Below, in pieces: positions 45,801 through 57,800 of a DNA stretch of 64,000 bases; within the stretch, counting starts at the first letter, position 1; each line of letters begins with the position of its first letter. The notes under the pieces were generated by a model that was given only the letters and a program-made list of their open reading frames with translations, was not told where the DNA came from and did no database searches. Origin of the DNA: Epinephelus fuscoguttatus (lineage: Eukaryota; Chordata; Actinopteri; Perciformes; Serranidae); assembly GCF_011397635.1 (NCBI RefSeq), contig NC_064770.1, positions 35,922,598 to 35,986,597 of the forward strand, written 5' to 3'. The translations under genes were made by a program, and so were the position numbers.

Positions 45801-48800
45801 GCCCCCTCCACTCACTCAGACAAACTATCAACATTCAGTGCCCGGCGCTATGGCAGGTGTCACAGTACACGGCATTTCACAGGAGGCAGTTGATGATTTT
45901 TGGGGACATAACGATCAGATGTCATTGAGAAGTAACCAAAAGGGCCTAAACTACACATTGGAGGGATATATTCATCATTTTATTGTTGAGAAGGTCGATG
46001 AAAAGCTTAAATTACAAGCCAAAATTTACAGGTCACAGTGTACGCTTGTGAACTGCATCTGGTTGCCGTCACCATCAAAGACAACAAGTTAAAGTGCCAC
46101 TGAAGTTAAGGTTTTTGGCTCAGAATATGAGAAAAGGATAACGGCCTTTTTACCATCTTTACCAAGAGTGTCTCTCCGTTAGTTTGGTGCTACAGTATTT
46201 ACACTGAATCATTCAGCATAACGTTTGCCAACCTTTGTTATCTCTGCCATTACAGATAAGTTAATGAAGCTAAGCTCCAGAAGTTAACGTTAGCTTAACT
46301 AGAGCCCTTTGGACAACAGCTAACAATGATGTACCATCACCAAAGTACAAAACTAGAACAAAACAGGCTAATGAACTCCCAGCAAACACGGTGACAACAA
46401 AAAAAATGTTGTTTTCCACCTAAAAAAGTTTTATCCTTTGGAAAAACTATTTTCCAAAGACTTTGCCCCACAGTCCTTATAGGTTTAACTTGTTTTGCGG
46501 AATCTGTGACAGTGGTTTTCAAACTTTTTGTGCCCAAGACACACCAAAGGGCGAACCAAAATTTCAAGGCACACCTGTATTTATATCTGTGCACAACAGC
46601 TTCTATAACATGTGTTAGTACTCTTATCACGACATAAGATCATAAAAATAAGGAAAAATAAGACTGGTAGCTTTCATGACACGGTCTACTTGTCTTGTCT
46701 TACAGTGGTAGGTCGTCTTCACTGGTGCTTTGTTGTAATTTGCTCTGTACAATAAAGCAATCCATTGTCTAATTCATGGCTTTCTCCGTTTAAATGTTAT
46801 CATCCCTCACACTGGCTGCCAATCAGAGCTTTTGAAGTCACACATTTATAATTCCCGTATGGGAATGGTGACAAAGAGGTTCCCCAGTGAAGTTTTTTTT
46901 TTTTTCATTGAATTTAATTAAGTTAGACTTTTTAACTAGATTTTGCCTCTTTATTAGAAAATGGGTGAACACAACATACTGATAGAGTCAATTAAAAATG
47001 AATTCATAACTTTTTGTACAGACCTAGTTGAATATTGCAGTTATAATGTGTGGTTATCACAAAATCCAATGGCACACCTGGACTGGCATCAAAGCACATT
47101 ATTTGAGAGCCACTGATCTCTGATGTTCTGAGGTTTCCTGCTTTAGCTCAAACTGTCAGCAGGGATAAAGTGTTTCTTTCCCCAGATCGCAGGGTTCCCA
47201 CAACTTGAGGCAGTGTTAGATTCAAGACTAGACTATTTTAATGCCACTCGAACTGAAATTAAATTAAATGTTACAGTAACATTGACGATAAGTGATGATG
47301 TAATTAATGTGCATCGTCCCTTTCTAAATAAAATAAACATAGACATTTTAAATCTTTTAGAAAAAATTTGTTGCTCTCAGTTATTACAGCATTTGTCTTC
47401 TTAAGTTGCAGTTCGAATGCACATGTCTTGTATCATTACTTTCTTGTATACTAACAGCAAAACCAAAGTATAAAGTGCGTACAGTAAAGTATAACGTGGA
47501 ATAAATTTGGGACAACAACAGTCTAATTTTTGCTGTTTTCCTAAGCAGTGGTAAAAGCCTGGCGAGCCACAGTAGCAGAAGTAAACTAACAGTAATTATA
47601 CTTCTCTCTCCTGGCCTCAGTACGACGAGCTGGTGCCGGCGTCTCTCACCACAAAACATGGAGGCTTCTACATCAACACAGGCACTCTGCAGTTCAGAGC
47701 AGCGTCTGACTCTGAGGGAGAAAACGCAGGCGCAGATGATAATCGCTTCAAGGTAGGCTCTTGCTTCGATAGATTATACACAATAAATAGTCAGATATGT
47801 TCATTTCCTGTTGTTATACCATGATATTAAACATCATTATTTGCACCTGTTTGTAGAAGATGAAAGATGGCGAGGAGCGGGTGATTAAAAAACGTCGGAA
47901 AAAGCAAGATGGTGGAATTCTGGAGGACAAGAAGCCCAGAAAGAATAAAGTACCAAAGCCTGGGTAAGGGTTTTATTTTTTCTTCTGTGTTTCATCTCAG
48001 GCCTGATGTTTCTCCAGTAATTTAATGCACACAGTATTTCTTCTTTTCACAAGTTTGTGTCGCAGTGCAGCTTTATGTGCAAATTGTTGTGCAGTGTTTT
48101 AGAAGGGAACATTTAGTTCCTTTTGACTTGTAGGTCACACAACCCCACTTCTAAAGATCCAAACTATCCCTTTAATCACCACAGATGAATTCCCTAAACT
48201 CAATATATTTTCTCTGTGCAAGTCATTAAATGTTTCCTCCTTATCGTGTCTTTGTTCCGGCAGAGTTTCAGCCCTGAATGTTCATCGTCCAGAAAAGAAG
48301 AAGAGGAAGAAGCTGATGAAGGATTCCATCCACCTCGCCAACATGCTGCGGCGCTTCACCAGGGAGAAGGAGGAGATGCGCAAGAAGAACCTGGCTGTCG
48401 CCGGTCTGCCACGTCCCACCGCCAAAGTGCCCAACGCCAACAGTGCACTCCTCAACACCCAGCCCAAGGCTGCCGGGAGCAACGAATGCAACATGGCTGA
48501 CCTGGCCGCCGACCCGGCTGTGATGTCACTGCTGGGCTCAGCCAATAACGACATACTGCAGGACATGATGGGCGACCTGGACTTTGGGATGCTGGACTCT
48601 CCTCAGCCCTCCAGTCCTCTCCAGGGAGAGAACGGATCCTTTGGGACGGGACATAAAGCAGGTGGTAGCAGAGTGTCACAGGGGACTGTGGTGGCTCCTC
48701 CCCCTCTTCCCAGTGGACTCCCTGCTCCACTGACAAAGCGCATCGAGGACCTGAGAGCGGTACAGGCTTCTTTATTCCACTGCATCACATTTGATAGATT

Positions 48801-51800
48801 AGGACTGCAACAAAGAATTATTTTTAGTATTGACTGATCTGTAGATTTTTTTTGGATTGGTAGTTTTGCCCGTAAAATACTGATAAAAGAGCATTAAATT
48901 ACCTTTTCAAATTATTTGGTTAATCTGATCTACAGTCCAAAACCCACAGATATTCTTTTTTTAAAGGCCCACACATAAAAAATCGAAATCAAAGAACTAG
49001 CTGCAACGTAGGCTGACTGTTGCATCACCTCTCATCGCTTGTGTCATGGCCAAAAAGTTGCACTTGAAAATATCACAAAGACTTTGCCGATATTACAAAG
49101 TCACTGCGTCTCCTGACAGAACAGCGCGGCCGAATTTCAGCCTGCAGGCACGTGTTTTCAGCCTGACATTGTTGAAACTGAGCAGCTCATGTTACTGTAG
49201 TGAGAAGTTAAAGGAGTGACATGCTCAGCCAGGCAGGTGACATTACGTTGTGTTTTATCCTATAACACCACGTGCTCTGTCTCTTGACCTGTATTATCTT
49301 CGAAATCCAAAATATTTCCACACTGCTGATTTATTCCTGAGTACATAATGTTATCTTCATCGTCTTTCTCTTCTTACCATCTGCCTGCTGCTGTTTGACG
49401 GTGACATAGACTTTCAAAATAAAAGCGTATCCTAAAGACAATATGGATCGATGTATTCACTTTGCATTGATGATACCAGCTCATTGATCATTGAATTGAT
49501 ATATTGATGCAGATTGATGGATGGTTACACCCCTACTAGCTCACATGTTCTGTGCTCTCCATATCAGCACACAGCAGTAGTCTGTAATTAAAAAGTGAAA
49601 CTGGAAGACCATCAGGATGGATTCAAGACGCTAGTTAGCCAGTTAGCACATTAATAACACACCCCAGTGTTAAAAGAACAAATTATATTTACTAGCAAAC
49701 AATAACACAAACAATTGTGAACCGTCTCAAGAGCTTAATGGCTGAAAAAATAGTCTTTTTTTTTTTTTAAAGACAAAAATGATCTTTGTCCTTGTCGCAG
49801 GCGTCTCGTCTGTTTGATGCAGAAGGCAGGAAGAAATTCTTCACACTGGACATGAACAACATCCTGCTGGAGTGAGTACCATTCAGATTACCATTGTTTG
49901 CATAGTGATATAAAAACAAAACACAAATCGATGTAAATCCCTGACACCTACCCGTGTGTGTTTGTGTGTGTGTCAGTATTGAGTTGCAGGTGCAAGAGCA
50001 GCTTCCAGAGGTGCGTTCAATCGTCTATTCTCACCTGGAGGCCTTTGTGCCCTGCAATAAAGAAGCTCTGCTCAAACGCCTTAAGAAGCTCAGCCTCAAC
50101 ATACAGGTGAGTGGGAGCGATTGATATTAATGTCAGACACATGACAAAACATTTTGCCACCTCAAGTTGGAACATGTTACAAACCACAGGTTCTGACACG
50201 AGGACAGTCTGCTCAGAAGACATTTGATTTGCTTTATAAACAGTCATCTGCAGAATTCAGTGCCGAGAAGTCACAGGGATTCATAGTAAAGTGAACTGTT
50301 TGGGCAACTTTTCAGTTTGTTGATAGTGCATGTGGTCGTGTATCTGTCTGTCTACACTTAATCTTGCACACTACTGCACCAATATTTTTTGTGTACATTT
50401 ATGACTGTATGCTCAAGAACCTCTCGTCGTTGCATCAATTCAGATTTTTAAAAAAAAAAAAAAAACCTGGAACCAGTTGCACAAAACACCTTAAAGCGAA
50501 ATCGTTTCACCGCTAGGTTTGCTGTTGTGCACTGCCTGTAGACCAAAACAAGGTGTGTCATGAGCCACACCTCCACCCCCCACTCGCCTCGTCTAAACTT
50601 AGTTTAGCAGTTAGTGATGTCTTTCACTCACTCTCGGTCTCTGCTGTTTAGCTATTCCCCTGCCTACTTCAATGATGATGGTACCTGTAATAAATGTAAT
50701 ATATTTGCTGAGATGGAGGCGAGGCTCAGTGACTAGAAGAGCTGGTAGAAGCGCTCCATAGCTGTAAGTTACTCCAGTAGCCGGTGGCAGCCGACTCGGC
50801 GAGAGCCATCGATGGATCCCGGCTAGTGCTAACACCGGGAGCTAACGCAAACGTTCCTACTCTTCTCCGTGGGTGAGAGCGATGTTTTCACCTGGCTACA
50901 TTTTACAATGCTAATTGCAAATGTTAGCTGGGCTGCCGGGCTACTCACCTAACACAACTGTAACGTCTGACCCATTGCTGGGACCGAGCCGCTAATAACT
51001 CAAGCTCCGGACATTAACCCATGCTACGATTGTAACATTAAATTTAATTGAATCGACATAACGACATGTGCCTAACATTACTGTAACACTAATTAAAACA
51101 GACATTTGACTTTATGTTGTACCTGTCCAGGAGGAGAAGAGCTAGCGCCGAGTCAGATTGTAGCCCCTTTAGCTCTCGCAGTGCTCTCCACCTTGGAAAT
51201 GCAAGGCCAATGTTAATCCGAGTTCTGTCCCTTTCTTTATCCAACAACTTCTTCGCCAACGACCGTTGTTTCTTTAGAGGTAATGTCAGATCCTGGTCGT
51301 CTTCAGGTGAACGTTTCGTTCCGCTCTCTGCCATTTCGCTTTGAAAATACACGCTGCCATTGCTCACTGGCTGTAGCCTTTTATAGGGAGGGAGGGCCAA
51401 GGGCTCCGAGAGGAGGGAGGAGGCGGCGATTCACATGAACGTACATGAACGCGCAGCCGGACCGGCTTGTAAACAATGGGCTGGAGATCAACACAGAGAG
51501 AGGGTGTGTGAGGTCATGCTATACTCCAGATGAAATTACACCTCTAGTTCTTCACATACCGATTTTTTAATTCCTTCAATCTAGAAATGATGAATTTCCG
51601 CTTATTGTCTCTTTAAGATTTCTCCTTCAGTATGTCACTAAAGGCTTAATTTCTTCTTAGCAAAGGGACTCACACAGTTGCACAGATCGCTGAGAACGTT
51701 TCCTTAGTTAAGGAAAAAGTCACTTAGTGTGTTGAAAGAGATTTTACAGCGGTAAAAGTTTCCATGGAGATAGTTTGTCTGCTTGAACTCGTGCTTGTGA

Positions 51801-54800
51801 CGCCTGTCATCATCTCACAAAGTTGGATTATAGTTAGATAGTGAAAAAAATGGCAGAAGAAAAGAAGACAAGGTAACCATATTGGTGAGAGGAGGAAAAG
51901 ATTAAACTTCTGGAGGATTACAATCATGGAGAGCACAAACTACAAAGTAAATCTGATCCCTAAATACCAGAAAACAGGAAACGACTGTAGGAAGAAAAGC
52001 GTATCGATCAGGTTCTCCTGGCTGCAGAACACTCCTCCTGTGGTGCTAGTTTTTTCCAATTATCACCATAAACTCTGTCATGTTGCTGCTACACAACTTG
52101 GAGACCTGTTCACAGGAAAACCAAGCTCAAATCCATCAGAAGAGTGACATCTCGAAAGATGATGAGACACATCACATGACAATGTGTGGCAGAATCCTTT
52201 CTGTTTGTTTAACGCACATGAGAAGAAAAATAAGGACGGTAACACCATAAATCAGTGCTAGTGGAGCTGTGTGCTGTCTGTGGGGTGTGTGTGCATGAAA
52301 ATGCGCCACAGGAAACACAGATGTCAGGGGTTGATTTCCAAATCACATGAGGTCCCCTGGTAATACTAGTTTGCTATGTTACAAGCGAACAGGGCTTAAG
52401 GCAACGTTTCAGTCTACAAGGCCTGAGGAACATCTTGTAGATTGAAACGTTGCCTCACAAAGAGAACAAATATTTCACAGTATTTCACAGGACATACGCA
52501 GAAGTGAGAGTCTATGAGCTGGCAGGTGCATCTAAATGTAACAGTGTGAAAGCTACGTCATTGTTTCTGTTACTGCTGTGTCTGCGTTCCCACTCTCTGA
52601 TTCTATGTTTAGCATTCAGCTGCACTGAATATATGTGTGTGATTTCTGACTGTGCTTATCCCTGTCGCCCAGGATGACCGTCTCCGAACGCCCCTGCTGA
52701 AGCTGAAGCTGGCAGTGTGCAGTGTGATGCCAGAGCAGATTGCTCGGTACAACATGGACTGTATCGCTAAAGTGGCAAAGTAAGGATGCGTCTTGAGTCA
52801 GCTGTGGCTCGCAGTTTATCAGTCATCATCTCTGTGTGCTTTGTAACATATTTTTATCCACATCATTTAGAGAGGTGTTGTCTCTGTGTTCACAGGCAGC
52901 AATCTGAGGAGGGAGAGAAGAACGGGTCAGAGGACGATGACGAGGAGAAACCAGGGAAGAGGGTGATGGGCCCTCGAAAGAAGTTTGTCTGGGACGACAA
53001 ACTCAGGTCAGTTTGACTTTGTTATGCAAGTGGCAGTAAATTAGAGTGCGGCTCGTGCCAAGGCTTATCACAATTATTACGTAATGACTTATCGTAAGAT
53101 ACATGGACATGACCTCGATCGTTTGGTGACCTCGATATTCCCTGTTCTGTTTACATGCATTTTTGTTTACATAAGAATGTGATGCCAGAATAAACAGCAG
53201 GGTTTTCGGACCATTATAAGACTCCCGAACAATGATTCTTCTTCTTTATTTTTTTATTTTTTATTTTTTGGCTCCCCACCCCCACCTACTTGCACGAGTC
53301 AAAAGAAAACTAAAACAACACTTCAAAGATGACATAGCGTAGCTTACAGGTAGCCTGCAGCTGAACTGGAAGATGCACATTTTTAATAGTTGTGAGTTTG
53401 CCATCGACTGGCAATGAGCCAAAATGATCGTCGTTTGTGGTTTTAACCTCCAGCAACTTCATCCTCCATTCTGTAAAGCCATCTGCAAACCGTCCTCAAG
53501 GCCATCCATTTCTGGGAGGTAACTGCGGTGTTCCTAGAGCAAGGCGTGTCGCTCTGTATTGTTTTCATTTGGCCAAATTTTGTTGTACGTCTCAAAGTGC
53601 GTATTTTAGGCTGCTCCTATAAAGGTATTCTTCCAGCAAAACAAAAGACATGTACGCTCCTGCTAGCTGGAAAGGCAAGACTGGGTCACTTTGGGTAACT
53701 TTAATTCAGTCAGGAGGGACTTGTTTTGAGAGAAAAGAAATTGGCAATTGGATCCCATCGTGATGTCATATATTCCAAGAGGGTGGTAAAGACATAAGCC
53801 CTTTTTAAACAGGAGTTGTGCAAATTTGCAGGAAAGCCCAATCAGTCTTTTTTCAGCATTGGCAGTATAAAAACAAAATCAGGGAGTGCAGCAAAATGCC
53901 GCCTACCTACTTTTGTTTATACAGAATGTGCCTTTTTCGGGGCAATGGGGGGCGTGAGCAAGTAACAAACGTGTAGCTCAGCGTGTGACGTAAACAGTGA
54001 CGTGGGAGGGAAGCCGCGGCTGGTCAGTCCTTCGGCGATTCTCTCGTAAGTCGGCCCGTTCTTCACCGTCCCCGTCATCTGACGGTTAATGGCCTCTTCG
54101 TTTGCGAGGACAAGGAGGGCGCGCAATTCCTTGTCTCCCCAGTTGCTCATCTTTACAGTGTCTGTCAGGTTTGTGTTTCCCTCTTGCTACTAGCTGCTCG
54201 CTAATTCCTGCTATCAGCTGTTTCCTGTTTATCCACTGCCAGTGGGTCGCACATGCAGCGTCATCAACAGCTCCTCCCACAAGTCATCAACAGCCCCTCC
54301 TGTTGCGGAAGGCCACCTCGGTCTGTTTAAACTAAAAGGTTCCGCCAATATGTCTACCCTACGAAGCGGAAAATTGGGCACCTCGGATCAACTCGCCAAT
54401 CCGGCTCTGTGTGCAACGCTCGCAGCTTGCTGGCAAAACGGCCCAACATTCGCTGAAAATCTGGCAGTGTAAAAGGGGCAAAAGTAGTTTGGGGAACTCC
54501 CTCTATGGAGTCTAGATGCTGGTGGTGGTGATGAGATGAGATGAGATGAAGAGGGAGCTGAGGAGTCCTGGGCTCTGGATAAGGTGACTGGAGGTGAATG
54601 GGGTGGAGGAGGGTGGGATGATTTCACCTAAAGTGACAGCTGACAGGAGCGGAGAGGAGAACAGATTTAAAGTGGCTGAAGGAGATCGTGGCAAAGTTTG
54701 GAACACCCAAATTCAGCTGATTGGTGGAAGTGGCGAGAATGGGTTTGAGAGAGAATTGTGAATAGATATAGCTTACAGAAAGTTTCAAGCCGTGATCATA

Positions 54801-57800
54801 ATTAGTTTGCCTTTTGTCTGACGGAGTCTTTGCATTGTGTGTGCTGCCCAGGTTGTTGCTTTGTAACCTGGTGCAGGTGAAGCTGGACTGCTACGAGCTG
54901 GAGGGAAAGAACTCTCTGTCTCTAGAGGACTACCTCAAAGCCTTCATGGAGACTGAGGTCAAACCTCTGTGGCCTAAAGGCTGGATGCAGGCCAGGTGTG
55001 TGCGTCATGCTGAGATTATTTATACAACAATAATTCCCTTGATGTGAATCTTTCTTGTGTTGATATTTCCTGTGTGTTTATTTCTGTTTACAGGATGCTG
55101 TTCAAAGAGAGCGTCATGGCTCATGGTCACCTCACAGGCTACACGTGAGTCATGTGACTTAACCAGTATCTTCAGAACTGACCTTGGTCTGTGGAGCTTG
55201 TTGTGACGTGTGTTGTTGTTTTTCTCACTCCAGAGCAAAGAAAAAGATCGTCCCTACGCCCAAGGCCAAGCCAAAGGTTAGACTTTTATATCAGTCTCAG
55301 AGGGGTTAGTTTTTGACATGGCCAGGACTGAGGAATATATCGATACTGTGATATCAGACATTAGATAGACAGTAGATATCATCTGAGATAAATATTCACA
55401 TTAGCATAAATTTGATCTGCTGGTTCACCTCTTACTCTCATTTCCTTCTCCTAAAACAGTGGTGAAGTACACCAGGAGCAAATGCCAATTTTCAGTTTTG
55501 AGTTTTCATTAAAACAAAATGATGATGTGTGTGTTCACTGCACGCCAAATTAATCTGAGCACACAAGGCCATATTGCCTCCCGTTACAACATGACTCGTT
55601 ACTGACAAGCACTGTAGCATTTAAAAAGCTATTTTTAAAACAGAGTGCGTAGCAGTGCTCACTGTGGGGCTACATTACATCACGTTGTGGAGGACAATGA
55701 GGGAAGAAACAGTGTCACAGATCTGTTGTAACCAAATATTCTCTGGTGTAGCTCAGCAAAGAGGCAACAGTCAGTCAGCAGGTTTGGTGTCGTTCACCAC
55801 TGAGCCTGTTTTTAACCGCAGCTGATAACTTTATCGTCACTTTACTGTTAGAACAGATGTGCCTCTGTCATGGTCTCACAGCAAGTGAAATTATTACAGA
55901 CTCCACGGTGGTTCCAAAAAGAGGAGCAGCTTGTGTGGAATAAACTGTGGCGTCCTGAATGTTTTATGAACAGCCCCGGACTTCTCAGACTCTTGTAGTG
56001 ACTTACGGTTCAGAGGGAACTCATTCAGGAGTGGATATTTAGCATTATTTTAAAAAAAAAAATGTCCTGGTGGGGTACCTCTGTAAATGTTGTTTCTGTT
56101 CTTCCAGGAGGCCGTGTGGGTTCAGCGCCCCACGCCTTCAACAGGAGCCACGCCCTCCCCCGCAGCCCAGGTTACCAAGCGACCACCTCAGTCACCGTCT
56201 GAGCCCATATGTCTCGATTCCCTCGACGGGGATCTGACAGCTCCCTCTCTGGACTCCATCTCCCAGGCCCTGGCAATCCTTGGCAACGCAGCCAAGGGCC
56301 TGGCCCACGGAGACAGCCCCCCGTCCCCCGAGGGACCCAAGACCGTCACCAAGCCCTCTCCGCTTCACGCCTCGCCACTCATCCAGCAGCAGAAAAAGAA
56401 CTCTGTCAGCACTCCCAGCTCCAACGCACCTCACTACATCTCTACCTCTTCGTCTTCCTCCACCTCTCTGTCTCGGCCGTCCTCCATCACGTCCTCTCCT
56501 CTGACCTCAGTGAGGGTGGACGCGATGGGGGTCGTTAAGGGCACGGTGCAGGCGCACAGACACTCAGTGTTAAACACTCAGAGGACTTTGGCTGTGGGTG
56601 TGGCTAAAGCCAACATGCCTGCCTCAGCGTCATCACCTAAACCGCGCCCACCGCCCACTGCGTCTCCGCTCGTGCCCCCAGGATCAAAGACGGGGGTGTC
56701 CACGCCCACTTCAGGCCTCCTCAAAGGCAGCAATAATAAAGCCACCAGTGGTGACACACTCATCATCACATCGCCTCAGTCTCGGCCACACACCCTCACG
56801 TCCTCCTCACACTTGACCCCTAAAACCTTCCAGACGCCCCGCCTAACCCTGACGCCGCAGAGTAAATCCTCCCCCTCCCTCTCTCAGACTCTTTCTGGGG
56901 TTCAGCCCCAGCCGCAGTCGAACTTCATCACCCCTATGCACGCCACTCTCACCAAGTCCACCCACAGCAGCATCCCACCCATCGTCAAACTCACCCCGCG
57001 CACCCTCAACCCTGCTGTGACCACGACCACCTCAGCCTCACCCTCCATCCCCAGGTCTCAGGCAAACCCCCCCTTACACCAGTACCCTCCCAAAAACCCA
57101 GCAGGGTTCCGCCCGCCGTTCTCAGGTGCCCAAGGAGGAGCAACGAAGCCGGGGCAAGGCAGCTATACTCCTCCAGGCAGCCAGAAGACCCCCAACAACA
57201 ACAACAACAGCACCACCAACACCAGCCTTATTAACACCATATCCATAAGCAAACATTCAGGATCCAGTGCCTCCCCCACAACAGCCTCTGCCAACGCAGG
57301 CCAGCGTCAGAGGCCGGGGGGCGGGACACCTCAGGGGGCCAAGCCAGTCGCGTCTGTCCCATCATCGTCCGTCTCTTCTCAGTTGCCACAGGTATGTACC
57401 ACCAGCACCTCCAGTGTAGTGTAGTGTAGTGTGCGTGCTTCAGATTGATGTTATTAAGCACGTTGACATATCTCAGTAGTTTCACTTTGTGGTATCAGTA
57501 CTACAAACGATCTGAGTTCTGCTGAGCTGGAAAATATTTTACTATGAGTTTGATGAACTGTAAGTCACATAGAGAGGTAGACAATATAGTGATTACACTC
57601 AGTGTGTTGTGACTTATTCCACGTAGGATGTATAAAATGACTATCATAAACACTGAGTATAATTTTTCACTTCTTTTTTTTTTTGTTAGCTACTGACATG
57701 AGACTCGCTTCAGCGTTTTGCTTCTCTTGCTTTCTCCCTCTCATAGACACAAAGTCAAGTAAAGTATTGTTGTAATAAAGTTAAAGTACTGTTAATAATA

